A stretch of DNA of 64,000 bases from Pseudohalocynthiibacter aestuariivivens (lineage in GTDB: Bacteria > Pseudomonadota > Alphaproteobacteria > Rhodobacterales > Rhodobacteraceae). The first letter of the stretch is position 1; each line of letters starts with the position of its first letter. The stretch is taken from NCBI RefSeq assembly GCF_018457175.1, contig NZ_JAGFNU010000013.1, positions 46,201 to 110,200 of the forward strand, in the 5' to 3' direction. The translations under genes and the position numbers were made by a program. The notes beneath the pieces are model-generated. The model had not been told where the DNA came from. It ran no database searches and worked only from the letters and a program-made list of their open reading frames with translations. Shown here in pieces: positions 52,617 to 61,714 of this stretch.

Positions 52617-52771
52617 AGTGTTCTCCTAAAGGGCATCGCATACATATTCAGGCACACGATCGCGCTATCTGCGGCACCACATGGTGCGTTGATTTCTTTA
52701 AAAATGAGAGCAACTGCGCCATCCAGCGCGTGTTGCAATTGCCCTATCCGGGGCGTACCGCCATCTCTCAT
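52592..52771 (-). CDS. short phage-associated protein (uncertain)
   Basis: About 59 residues from ATG 52771 (MRDGGTPRIGQLQHALDG), with IVCLNMYAMPFRR. It overlaps the methyltransferase gene by 25 bp and is in the same direction, so it may be the first gene of the module. Not recognised, and the start is uncertain. Confidence 0.35.
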   Translation of the reverse strand: MRDGGTPRIGQLQHALDGAVALIFKEINAPCGAADSAIVCLNMYAMPFRRTLCTLPLNI

Positions 52772-53088
52772 CCGAGACATGGACTTCTGCAAAGCGCACA
52801 GGGAGCCGTCCGGCGATCAGACCGGCCGCTTTGCTACCGGAAAGGTCATACCCATACAATATATGGTATATGTGAAAGCTACTGTGTCAAGCCCTGCTAA
52901 AATTGGAGTCGTTTAGGTCGCGGTTTCGTAGCCTGGAAATAGACCTCACCGGGCCTGTTTTACCCTTACGAATTGATGTCAGACTGATGCGAAACGGGCC
53001 GTACCTGCGACCAATTGAGCAATCGTTCCATTGGCAGGCAAGGTCAGCAACGAGGGGCGGATTCAACGGGTGGACTGAGCGGTCGAAT
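52772..53088. other. 317-bp gap before the helicase remnant
   Basis: No gene. An AT-rich patch with ATATATGGTATATGTG near 52858-52875 could be a promoter for the phage module. Confidence 0.35.
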
Positions 53089-54563
53089 TCAGAGTTCTTC
53101 GAATACCAACTCCGGAACGATGACTTCCCAAGCCTCTCGCCTGATCGTGTGATAAAACGCTTCGTCACTATCATCTTTACGCCAGCAAAGGATCGCTGCG
53201 ATTTCTCCGCGCACAAACTTTGTATTGGCAGGTGGAGAGAAGCTCTTTGCCATGCGACCAAGGCTCCGGCCTTTGGCATCCGTCAATTGCCAACGGTCTC
53301 GATCGCGAATAAGTGTCAAAGCGTCGCCAATTCGAGCTTCTGAAGTCGCGACGAGTACTGGGTGGCTGTTACCTTGGCGCCCGGCGAAAGATAGGTCGAC
53401 CATGCGCGCCTCCGCTGACTGAAAGTATCTTCTCGGCCTGGGGAAGGAAGCTAAATCGGGCTTAACAGTCCGACTTACAATCGCTTGAGACTGCGTCGGT
53501 AGATACTCGTGATTATCATTGCTCATCACGGTCAGGTTTCGTCGTGCACGTGTCATGGCCACATAGAACAGCCGACGAGGTGCGTCCTGATCTTCATTCC
53601 TGCTGGGACGCTCCCAGCCGCCGTCGAGTATCACCACATCGTCAAACTCAAGCCCCTTCGCACGGTGCGCTGTAAGAAGTTTCAGTCCGCGCTGTTCGCC
53701 CCATGTCTCGCCCGCCCATTCCGCGAGCCACTCGATGATGTCTTCCGAGGGAAGACTACGGCCATCAATTTCTCGCGCGAGAATCCCCAAGCCTTCACCT
53801 ATTAGTTTCGTCCATCGGGAGCTTGGAATTGCGTTCAGCTTTTTGGTCAGGTCAGCCACTGAGAACAGTTGGCCGCGATCCTCGCGAAGTGTGCCGATGA
53901 ACTCTTGCATCTCCCGCATTCGCCACAGGCCCGGGATCTGTTCATTAGCGATCTCGACGGGAACACCAAGGGCCTCGGCGTAATCCCGTAACGGAGCCAG
54001 TTTACGCCAGTCTCGCGAGATGATTGCTGCCTTTGACCAGGTCCAGTCAGGGATCAGGCGCGACAAACGAAGCAGCTCGTCCAGGGCTGCCATCGCTTGT
54101 GCGTCATTGCCGGGCGGACACTCAAGGATCTGCACTCGGCCCTGTACGACAGGGTCTAGTGCCGCCATTTCTCCGCCGGGTGGCTCTTTGCGACGAGCTT
54201 GGTCGACAGTGATGTCATGGCCAACCTTCATCCTGTCTGCGGCGTGCTCAATGACGGCGTTCGCAGCAAAGATGATGTTTTCGGCCGAACGGTAGTTGTC
54301 TGTGAGAAAAACTGGTTTCGCCGAGTAGTCCTGTTCAAATTGCCTGATGTGCCGGACTGAAGCGCCAGCAAATGAGTAGATATTCTGATCGTCGTCTCCG
54401 ACCGCAAAAAGGCTTATGCGAAGGTCAGGATCATCCAGACTTCGACCAGCCACCGCAGAAATCAGAGCATACTCCTCAGGGCCCACGTCCTGGTACTCAT
54501 CGACCAAAAGCCAGCGGTATCCCTGGACTAGAGTATCTCGCAACGCTTCTGCCGCCGCTTTGT
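53089..54563 (-). pseudogene. UvrD/PcrA-type helicase, N-terminal part lost
   Basis: C-terminal 490 residues of a superfamily 1 helicase. Motif II LLVDEYQDVGPEEY, motif III FAVGDDDQNIYSFAGA, motif V LLTAHRAKGLEFDDVVIL and motif VI FYVAMTRARRNL are present; Walker A and motifs Ia-Ic, normally at the start, are missing. The reading runs into IS6 transposase DNA at about 54563, where ...KAAAEALRD joins transposase codons. It is therefore a truncated gene, cut by an IS6-mediated event. The likely intact gene was a large RecQ/UvrD-type repair helicase. Confidence 0.85.
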
Positions 54564-54851
54564 CCAATGCGTTTCGCCGTTGATCTTCACAAAGACCTCA
54601 TCAAGATGCCACTGCCAGTTTGAGAATGCACGCAGTCGGCTGACCCGATTTCTGCGGATCTCTGCTGCGAACATCGGTCCAAATCTATTCCACCAAAACC
54701 GAACCGTCTCGTGGCTGATATCGATGCCACGCTCGTGCAGCAAATCTTCAACATTCCGAAGCGAAAGTGGAAAACGGACATACATCATCACCGCCAGGCG
54801 GATGATTTCAGGGCTGGTCTTGAAATAACGAAAGGGGCTGCGTTTTGTCAT
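54564..54851 (-). pseudogene. IS6-family transposase, 3' end lost
   Basis: About 96 N-terminal residues of an IS6/IS26-type DDE transposase: FRYFKTSPEIIRLAVMMYVRFPLSLRNVEDLL, with RGIDISHETVRFWWNRFG, and the first catalytic Asp in WHLDEVFVKI. It stops at ETHW, where helicase sequence begins. The rest, including D and E of the triad, and the right end of the IS are missing, consistent with deletion of one IS end and adjacent DNA. Confidence 0.85.
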
Positions 54852-54913
54852 CCGGCAAAGCTACGAAACCGCCCTGCCCGCCTCAAGGCCGTTTTGTCTG
54901 ACAATGCCCTTGG

Positions 54914-55051
54914 GTCATCGCCAACGGTACCGGAAAGTTTGAGGGTATGACAGGGGAAGGCATCGCGACCACCGGCGTCGGGATTATGTTCAAGGCGATG
55001 CCTCTGAGACAAACTCACATTGTGGGAACCGTCGACATTCCAGTTGAATAA
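54914..55051 (+). pseudogene. 3' fragment of an unknown gene flanking the IS6 remnant
   Basis: The plus-strand frame reads VIANGTGKFEGMTGEG, then TTGVGIMFKAMPLRQTHIVGTVDIPVE and stop. The wording resembles allene-oxide-cyclase-like or dirigent-type barrels (GTGKFAGMTGEG). The 5' part is absent, so the IS6 insertion or a later deletion removed it. Confidence 0.5.
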
Positions 55052-55074
55052 GTAAAGCCGGATTCAGTTTATAC

Positions 55075-55171
55075 GTCCGCTTTGCCCCGCTCAGCGGACA
55101 TCGGGCAGCCGATTTTGCTTCGAAAACTGATTGAAAGCGTCTGATGACCGCTTTGAGCCCTATGCGGACTC
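55075..55171. repeat. dispersed palindromic repeat, copy 2
   Basis: TCCGCTTTGCCCCGC at its start and ACCGCTTTGAGCCCTATGCGGA near the end, with an internal GCAGCC region. Paired GC-rich blocks form an imperfect palindrome. Confidence 0.6.
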
Positions 55172-55232
55172 AGTTTTCTCTATCTTAAACCTAATGCAAG
55201 ATTGTCGGAGCGGAACCGATACTAAATTTCGG

Positions 55233-56105
55233 TCAAGCGGGATTGCGTGCGGTTATCACCCATGATGAGGTGGGTGCCCAAATGCCATTTTCGTCCCGTT
55301 CTTGGTTCTCAAAGAAGCTACGCATCTCACTCTCGATCTCAGGGCGCTTGGCCTCGGCAAGCTTCTCTCCTGCCTCTCTGAAGACCTCTCCACCTGGGCC
55401 GATTGCCAACGCGAATTCGATGCATTCTTCTGGGGTTGTCCCAACCATGATCTTTTCGTCCACGCGAGTGAAAGTGACGTCCTCGTAACCTGCGCTCTTC
55501 ATCATGAGGCCCACCATCTCCTGATTGCCCATCGAAAAGGGACCAGGTCCACAGGTATCAGCGTCTTCACCCGGAGCCGGAAGGTGTCGAAGGGTAATGT
55601 TCTTTGCTTCCTGCCATGCCGGATTGTCTTCACGCCGACGCCAGACAATATGTGTCATTTGCCCGCCCGGTTTGAGTGCCACACGCATACGTCGCAATGC
55701 AGCTACCGGATTTGTGAAGAACATCGTGCCAAAACGCGCAACCACATAGTCGAACTCATTCTCTGGTAGAGCGACCTCGGCATCGCCGCGGGAGAACTCG
55801 GCGTTCAATAGTCCTCCTGCTGCGGCGTCTTTCCTACCCTCGTCCAAGAACGCGTCGACGCAATCAATGCCGACAACTCGACCCTTTGGTCCAACAATCT
55901 CAGCCACTTGGAGCGACATGTCTCCCCATCCGCAGCCGACATCCAGCACTGACATTCCTTCTTTGATGGGCAAATTTGGGATCACTGCCGCGGAATGGCG
56001 TGACAACCCACCCTGTAAGATGTGCCGGTACTTTGTGAATTTGGGTTCCAGAACCGTGTTCCAGAATTTCACAAAATCTGTGTCGTCTTTATTGTCCAAA
56101 GCCAT
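55233..56105 (-). CDS. SAM-dependent methyltransferase (Methyltransf_11/UbiE-like)
   Basis: 290 residues from ATG 56105 with GAGAGTACC before it. Motif I SVLDVGCGWGDMSLQVAE, motif II VVGIDCVDAF, DAEVALPENEFDYVVARFGTMFFTNP, typical of class I enzymes using small or lipid substrates; an N-terminal helical region (DFVKFWNTVLEPKFTKYRHIL) suggests a substrate cap. Similar in plan to the one at 60476. Substrate unknown. Confidence 0.88.
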   Translation of the reverse strand: MALDNKDDTDFVKFWNTVLEPKFTKYRHILQGGLSRHSAAVIPNLPIKEGMSVLDVGCGWGDMSLQVAEIVGPKGRVVGIDCVDAFLDEGRKDAAAGGLLNAEFSRGDAEVALPENEFDYVVARFGTMFFTNPVAALRRMRVALKPGGQMTHIVWRRREDNPAWQEAKNITLRHLPAPGEDADTCGPGPFSMGNQEMVGLMMKSAGYEDVTFTRVDEKIMVGTTPEECIEFALAIGPGGEVFREAGEKLAEAKRPEIESEMRSFFENQERDENGIWAPTSSWVITARNPA

Positions 56106-56233
56106 GCGGTACTCTCCTCTTTGTGTGAACAGTATCACAGACATGGTAGCTTCCCCAATCGCCATGAAATTTCTCTGCTTCGACAATTTGGAACGGCGCT
56201 TCACTGGAGAAAATCTCTCTTGCTCGGAGTTCG

Positions 56234-56285
56234 CTCTGTCCCGCACAAAAGTCATTCGACACCCGTGTAGCGAACCGCAGGTCGG
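56234..56285. repeat. dispersed palindromic repeat, partial copy
   Basis: CTCTGTCCCGCACAAAAGTCATT and GTAGCGAACCGCAGGTCGGG match the middle of the repeat family. It lies just upstream of the methyltransferase start and before the reductase gene. Confidence 0.5.
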
Positions 56286-56385
56286 GGTCGGTTAAAGCAC
56301 TTGAAGTATTGAGGTAAACGCCTTTTTTCGTGACGCCATTGCCATTCTAGTGTTTGTTGGTGGCCTAAATTTGGGGGGTGTTGAA

Positions 56386-57255
56386 ATGACGAGCGACGTT
56401 ACAGTAGTGGGATTGGGGGCGATGGGAACTGCGCTGGCGCGCGCTCTTTTGGCAGCCGGGCGCGAAGTGACAGTCTGGAACCGCACGGCTGAAAAGATGC
56501 AGCCACTGGTGGACCGGGGAGCGCGGCCAGCATCCGACCTCAGCGAGGCGATTGCTGCCAGTCCGCGGTCGGTAATCTGTCTTATGAACTATTCAACCAC
56601 AAACAGTCTGTTTGAATCATCGCAGGTTTCAAACGCAGTAGTCGGGCGCAACATTGTTCAACTCGGCACATCCACCCCTCAGGAATCTGAGGACAGCCAA
56701 ACAAAGTTCAATGATTGGGGCGCAGGTTACATTGATGGAACCATTATGTGTTGGCCCGGAAACATCGGGACACCCACTGGCCGGATCGCGGTCGCCGGGT
56801 CAAAATCCGCCTTCGCGGATTGCGAAACCGATCTTGGGATTTTGGCGGGTGACTTGCGATACGTGGGTTCGAATGCCCGTGCGGCGGCAACATTGGAGCT
56901 TGCATTTCTGTCGCGCCTTCTTGGCATCATTTTCGGGTCAATTCACGGCGCGCTGGTTTGTGAAGCCGAAGGGGTGCCCGTATCGGAATTCACCTCTATC
57001 CTGCCGCCGGGTGACAGGGCGATTCCGCTAACCGAAACGATCCAAGCCGGCTCCTTCGACAGGATTTCCAAAGGCGGCGCGTCGGTTGATGTGGCTGGAG
57101 AGGCAGTCACTGGCCTGTATAATCACGCGGTTTCTGTTGGCATCAACAGCGAACTCCCGGCATTGATGCGCGAATGGGTCAAGAGAGCACAAGCCGCCGG
57201 ATACGGAAAACAGGAAACTGCAGCGGTCATTAAAACGCTCCGGCAAAACAACTGA
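56386..57255 (+). CDS. NAD(P)-dependent reductase, 6-phosphogluconate/3-hydroxyisobutyrate dehydrogenase fold
   Basis: 289 residues from ATG 56386. Rossmann motif VVGLGAMGTALARALLAAG then VTVWNRTAEKM (NADP-preferring Arg), and CLMNYSTTNSL. The C-terminal domain is helical with GRIAVAGSKS and ARAAATLELAFLSRLLG instead of the classical catalytic Lys region, so it resembles imine-reductase-like members. Reaction unknown. Good ribosome-binding site is not obvious before the chosen ATG. Confidence 0.85.
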   Translation: MTSDVTVVGLGAMGTALARALLAAGREVTVWNRTAEKMQPLVDRGARPASDLSEAIAASPRSVICLMNYSTTNSLFESSQVSNAVVGRNIVQLGTSTPQESEDSQTKFNDWGAGYIDGTIMCWPGNIGTPTGRIAVAGSKSAFADCETDLGILAGDLRYVGSNARAAATLELAFLSRLLGIIFGSIHGALVCEAEGVPVSEFTSILPPGDRAIPLTETIQAGSFDRISKGGASVDVAGEAVTGLYNHAVSVGINSELPALMREWVKRAQAAGYGKQETAAVIKTLRQNN

Positions 57256-57354
57256 TTGTTCATTGCCCGATTACAGCAAGCATAGGTGGTTGGAAATCGC
57301 CAGCAAAACGTCCTTGGTTTTGCAATGTTCCCGTTGGGCAACGAACGGAAACAA

Positions 57355-57413
57355 AGTCCCGCTCAACAGCCGTTGGATGATCATGCAAACAACGGCTGGT
57401 TTGAGCCCTTAGC
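57355..57413. repeat. dispersed palindromic repeat, copy 3
   Basis: AAGTCCCGCTCAACAGCCG and AACAACGGCTGGTTTGAGCCC. A shorter, diverged copy. Confidence 0.45.
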
Positions 57414-57584
57414 TACCAAAATGGCCATGACGTGCATTAAAAAGATAGATGTATTTTGCTGGCTAAGATTCGGCCCATTGCTTCCATACTTCTCAATCCT
57501 GACCGTGATCCTTAAATACCCAAAGTTGTCAACGATGCACGATGTCAATACGGGCGAGTCGGAGGTATCTTGCCAAGTTCAAAG

Positions 57585-57658
57585 CGGCCGCTTTGTCCCG
57601 CTACCGCGGTCATTAGTGCAGAATGCAGCAAACTACCGCTTTGAGCCCAAACTGCCAA
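57585..57658. repeat. dispersed palindromic repeat, copy 4
   Basis: GGCCGCTTTGTCCCGC, TCATTAGTGCAGAATGCAGC and AACTACCGCTTTGAGCCCAAACTGCC. One of the best copies; its two CCGCTTTG blocks are shared with copy 5. Confidence 0.65.
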
Positions 57659-57825
57659 TTTAGCATGCCTCAGCGAACGTCTGGTTTTCTGATCTCGCGA
57701 AACCCATCTGACGCCTAAGTTATGAGAGTTCGAATTCAAAAGTTGGTTTTGAGAGGAGTTAGTAGCTTGCCCGACAACGAGGCGCGGGATTCTTGTTAAC
57801 TCCGGACTGGCCAGACATTGCTTGC

Positions 57826-58707
57826 TCAAGCCGATACTGTCTCCGCTTTGGATTTGAGCCAATCCAAGAATGTCCTGGTAGCCGGGCGTTCATATTCTTG
57901 TGGCGTTTGGATGTAGTAAACGCCGAATAGAGTCTCGGAAAATAACTCGACGACCTTTCCAGCTTCGAGATCGTCCTTGAAAAATGCACGCGCTGTGTAA
58001 GTGATACCGTCGCCGCGACGAACCGCAGACATGATGAGGTTCCCTGGCATGTGGTTTACGGTTAACGGCCGATCCGGGACCACACCGTGAAAGGTGAACC
58101 ATTCCGCAGCTTCGTTTGTACCTAGCTCCTGGAGCCAGGGTAGGTCGGACAAAGAAGCCGGGTCGCTCAGGTCCCGATTACCGATGAGCGATGGTGCCCC
58201 AATCACAATCATGTCCGAGATCAGCACTGGCTCGATATCCGGACCAGGTCGACGTCTGTCGCGATATCGGATCGCGACATCAATTCCACCGGACTTCAAC
58301 TCCACAACATCTGACGTCGGGTTGAGCATGAGCGTGATCTCTGGGTTTTCCCGTTGAAACTCCGCTATCCTTGGCATCAGCCATTCCACCGCAAACGCCG
58401 GAGACATTGTTACCTGTACGGGACGGTTTGCTGCGTCTTCAGATAGGCGCTCCACGCCTCGGCCAATAATTTCAAATCCAAGGTCCAGTTCCCGGGCAAG
58501 AAGAGCTCCCGGACCTGTCAGCTCGATACCTCGCCCTATTCGTGTAACCAAGGCGATACCAAGGCGTTTTTCAAGTATCTTCACTTGCTGGCTAACGGCG
58601 GCTTGCGTTACGTTGAGCCGATCCGCCGCAAAGGTGTAACTCCTTGTTTCAGCGACTGCTGAAAACGCACGAAGGCTGTTTAAAGGGGGAAGGTTCATCC
58701 AGTCCAT
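57826..58707 (-). CDS. LysR-family regulator, GcvA-like
   Basis: 293 residues. N-terminal LPPLNSLRAFSAVAETRSYTFAADRLNVTQAAVSQQVKILEKRLG, typical of the GcvA/AmpR type (LNSLRAFSAV, TQAAVSQQV). Effector domain follows with CPWLQELG-type wording. It is divergent to the GFA gene, 147 bp between. Likely regulates the neighbouring small genes; effector unknown. Confidence 0.92.
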   Translation of the reverse strand: MDWMNLPPLNSLRAFSAVAETRSYTFAADRLNVTQAAVSQQVKILEKRLGIALVTRIGRGIELTGPGALLARELDLGFEIIGRGVERLSEDAANRPVQVTMSPAFAVEWLMPRIAEFQRENPEITLMLNPTSDVVELKSGGIDVAIRYRDRRRPGPDIEPVLISDMIVIGAPSLIGNRDLSDPASLSDLPWLQELGTNEAAEWFTFHGVVPDRPLTVNHMPGNLIMSAVRRGDGITYTARAFFKDDLEAGKVVELFSETLFGVYYIQTPQEYERPATRTFLDWLKSKAETVSA

Positions 58708-58854
58708 ACAATAGAATTTCTAATGTTTCGATACAATTATTGAGTCGCACGTAGACGTGAAAAAAGCAATACTGACATTGTGATGAATCTGAGGGCGAAG
58801 CCGATTTCCTCCCATATAGGCGGGAGATTTAATTGGCTATCGAGTAGAAAGAGG

Positions 58855-59277
58855 ATGCGCGAAGCTATGCAAAAATTCGGAGGTGGATGTTATTGTGGCG
58901 CAGTCCGCTATCAAATTGTCGGCCCGCCTGCTTGGTCCGGTCATTGTCATTGTCGTTCGTGCCAATTGGCGCTCGGCAGTGCCTTTGTCACTTGGGCCAA
59001 GGTCGCAGCTGACGATTTCGTAGTAACTAAAGGCGAGATCAAGATTTTCCAGAAGACGCCGGGAATAAAACGGGGCTTTTGTGGGGATTGCGGGACAACG
59101 CTGACCTACGCTGCCGAAAACGAAGTCGAGGGCCAGGACTGGAGCGCTGACGCGTGGTTCTCAGCGGCCACTCTCGACGATCCCACCATTGCCAAGCCCA
59201 AGACCCATGTCTTTGTTTCCCACCAGCAACCCTGGATCAAATTTGCCGACGAACTTCCTACATTTCCCGAATTTTAG
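58855..59277 (+). CDS. GFA-family protein (glutathione-dependent formaldehyde-activating enzyme-like)
   Basis: 140 residues from ATG 58855. Zinc-binding Cys: GGCYCGAVRY, HCHCRSCQLALGSAF and FCGDCGTTL, the three blocks of the GFA fold. Many GFA proteins are not formaldehyde enzymes; some are unknown. Three small genes (GFA, DUF1059, MOSC) run in one direction and may be one unit. Confidence 0.9.
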   Translation: MREAMQKFGGGCYCGAVRYQIVGPPAWSGHCHCRSCQLALGSAFVTWAKVAADDFVVTKGEIKIFQKTPGIKRGFCGDCGTTLTYAAENEVEGQDWSADAWFSAATLDDPTIAKPKTHVFVSHQQPWIKFADELPTFPEF

Positions 59278-59312
59278 GCCATGCCGGATTCAAAGCTGAG
59301 AAGGAGATCAAG

Positions 59313-59507
59313 ATGAGCACTGCATATTCATACGCCTGCAAGGATTGCGAAGGCATGGAAGACTGCCCGGGCAAGGTTGTTGCCGCGACAGAGGATGAAG
59401 TTTGGAAACTGATGGAGCTCCACGCTGTCGTTGCCCATGGCGAAGATCCCAGCTCTTGGGACGGCGAAACACGGGAATACCTAAAGACCTTAGTTACACC
59501 CGAATGA
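59313..59507 (+). CDS. DUF1059 small protein
   Basis: 64 residues from ATG 59313 with AGGAGATC before it. CKDCEGMEDCPGKVVAATEDE, then WKLMELHAVVAHGEDPSSW: a typical DUF1059 zinc-finger-like protein. Role unknown. 35 bp after the GFA gene. Confidence 0.9.
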   Translation: MSTAYSYACKDCEGMEDCPGKVVAATEDEVWKLMELHAVVAHGEDPSSWDGETREYLKTLVTPE

Positions 59508-59604
59508 CAGCCGGGTAGGAACTGCGAGATTAGAATTTGTTTGGCTACTGTGATATGCATGGCTCTCAGATCGGCCTTCGTTGTGCGCCGGGGTTGGAGG
59601 GAGA

Positions 59605-60255
59605 ATGCGTGTTCTGGCAATCAGTGTTGGCAAGCCAAGAACGATCCGGTACATGGGCAAGGATGTTCCTACGGCCATCTACAAAAAGCCAATTGACGGG
59701 TTGTGCATGGTCCGTCGGACTAATCTCGACGGAGATGAACAGGCCAATCTGAAGGCACATGGCGGGCCGGATAAAGCGGTGCTCGCCTCGCCGGTCGAAC
59801 ATTACTCCTTTTTTAATGATCTCTATGGGCAAGAGCCGTTTGAATTCGGACACTTCGGTGAGAACCTAACCATAGAGGGGTTGGTCGAGAACGAGGTGCG
59901 AATTGGCGATCAACTCAGCATTGGTCAGGCTGTGTTCGAAGTTACGATGCCACGTATGCCCTGCTTTAAATTCGGAGTTAAATTGGGCTCATCCAAAGCA
60001 CTCGAATCCTGTATAGCCACTGCGAAAACCGGATTTTATCTTCGTGTGCTTCAAGAGGGCTCGATTGAGGCTGGAAACACGATTGAGCGCGTGAAAACCG
60101 ACGTAACAGCCCCCAGTGTTGAAGAAGTTCACCGGCTTCGTTTTTTTGACAAGCGAAATGTGGGTGAAATGCAGCGCGCCTTGCAGAATGCTGCCTTGTC
60201 AGGGGTCTTGAAAAACTTATTTGCAGAGCGAATTTCGGAATTAGAGGCCAATTAA
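59605..60255 (+). CDS. MOSC-domain protein (YiiM-like)
   Basis: 216 residues from ATG 59605 behind GGAGGGAGA. VLAISVGKPRTIRYMGKDVPTAIYKKP and RRTNLDGDEQANLKAHGGPDKAVL with HYSFF, FGENLTIEG, and MPCFKFGV: the MOSC pattern with the conserved Cys in MPCFK. MOSC proteins bind a molybdenum cofactor and reduce N-hydroxylated compounds in YiiM. Catalysis is by family, not shown. Confidence 0.92.
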   Translation: MRVLAISVGKPRTIRYMGKDVPTAIYKKPIDGLCMVRRTNLDGDEQANLKAHGGPDKAVLASPVEHYSFFNDLYGQEPFEFGHFGENLTIEGLVENEVRIGDQLSIGQAVFEVTMPRMPCFKFGVKLGSSKALESCIATAKTGFYLRVLQEGSIEAGNTIERVKTDVTAPSVEEVHRLRFFDKRNVGEMQRALQNAALSGVLKNLFAERISELEAN

Positions 60256-60475
60256 GTGGCTTCGGCATAATGGCGTTCGATTGTCTGGATCGACGCCGTT
60301 CGGCTTCACGATATTGACATGTATCTAGGCAATGGCGACCAACTCGTCGCAAAGCTCGGAGCCGACAAATAGGACAGTCTCTCGAGGTCTGCTATGTCCG
60401 CAACGGGAAGTGAATGTCAATGAACTCGTTTTCAAAGTGTATGCTTTGATGAGATCTCATAGGAAAGTTATCAAG

Positions 60476-61324
60476 ATGTCTTTCGATGCAGACGCCTACA
60501 AAAAGGCCGTAACTGAGGAATGGGGACGTGCGGCGAAGGGTTGGCACGCGTGGATTCCTGAAATCAACGAATGGCTGAAGAACGCAACTGAAAGAATGCT
60601 CGATGCTGCCCACGTTGAGCACCGACACAAAGTCATCGACATCGCTGCCGGTGACGGCGGCCAGTCGATTGCAGCCGCCGAACGCGTTGGCTTACATGGT
60701 GAGGTTCTGGCAACCGACATAGTGCCTGAGTTCGTAGAGATCGCTACATTTGTCACCACGAAAATGGGGCTGAAGCAACTAAAGGCCGCAGTCATGGACG
60801 CTGAAGAACTCAGCGTGCCCGACAAGCACTACGACGCGGCGATATCTCGATTAGGCTTAATGTATTTGCCGAACCTGCAACGAGCGCTCGCAGAAATCGG
60901 TCGTGTACTGAAACCTGGTGGACGGGTTTCTGCAGTTGTCTTCACAACTGCAGATAAAACTCCGTTCTTCTCAATACCAGTTCGTCTTATCCGCGAAAGG
61001 CGCGGTCTATCCGCCCCAATCGCCGGCCAGCCGGGACCATTCAGTCTAGGTATGCCCGGCATACTCGCGGACCAATTTGAACGAGCCGGCTTTAGCGAGA
61101 TTGAAGAAGAAGTTTTCGACGCACCTCTACGATTCCGGTCCGCCGAAGAATGTGTCAGGTGGCGTCGCGAGGCATCAGGGACAATGCAACAAATGCTGAG
61201 TGGCATGGATGATACCGCCAAAGCCGCGATTTGGTCAGAGATCATTGAGGCACTAAAGCAGTTTGAAGATGAAAGCGGCTTCGAGTCGCCCTGCGAGTTG
61301 CTCCTCTGCTCGGCGACCAAGTGA
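60476..61324 (+). CDS. SAM-dependent methyltransferase (Methyltransf_11)
   Basis: 282 residues from ATG 60476, chosen because the upstream frame has no family sequence. Motif I KVIDIAAGDGGQSIAAAER, then VLATDIVPEFVEIA, DAEELSVPDKHYDAAISRLGLMYLPNL and GRVLKPGGRVSAVVF. The C-terminal part is a substrate cap. Similar in plan to the one at 55233. Substrate unknown. Confidence 0.88.
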   Translation: MSFDADAYKKAVTEEWGRAAKGWHAWIPEINEWLKNATERMLDAAHVEHRHKVIDIAAGDGGQSIAAAERVGLHGEVLATDIVPEFVEIATFVTTKMGLKQLKAAVMDAEELSVPDKHYDAAISRLGLMYLPNLQRALAEIGRVLKPGGRVSAVVFTTADKTPFFSIPVRLIRERRGLSAPIAGQPGPFSLGMPGILADQFERAGFSEIEEEVFDAPLRFRSAEECVRWRREASGTMQQMLSGMDDTAKAAIWSEIIEALKQFEDESGFESPCELLLCSATK

Positions 61325-61378
61325 ATTGGCGCCTTTGATGAATCATTTTTTACGATAATTGGCAGTTGCCGACCAATG

Positions 61379-61447
61379 TCCGTTTTGTCCCGCATAGCAG
61401 TCATTTGAAGTAAGCGCAGCGAACTACCGCTTTGAGCCCGAAGCGGA
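61379..61447. repeat. dispersed palindromic repeat, copy 5
   Basis: TCCGTTTTGTCCCGC, AGCAGTCATT, GCGCAGCGAACTACCGCTTTGAGCCCGAAGCGGA in sections. The best full copy in the window, between the methyltransferase and the split reductase gene. Confidence 0.65.
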
Positions 61448-61714
61448 TGCAAATAATCGCTAGTAAAGAATCTCATTGCCCCCCCGAAGATCAAAGTTAG
61501 GCACCATTTAGGTGGAAACACGACCTATCGGCGTCCTATAATGAATGCGCGAATGTCTTTTGGAGGTCCAAATGCGAATTGCGACTGTAGCCACCGGCGG
61601 GATCGGAGGATTCTTGGCGGTTAAACTGGCCCAGAGCATGCGTAATTGGGCTACCTCTGTTCTGAGGTCGAGCTCCCGATAGGATCACAGGATTGCTGTG
61701 AACAAGGGAGATAG

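Larger units (their letters stand above)
57256..57825. other. 570-bp intergenic region with two dispersed repeat copies
   Basis: Between the reductase and the convergent LysR gene. Holds repeat copies at 57355-57413 and 57585-57658 and no convincing gene. Confidence 0.5.
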
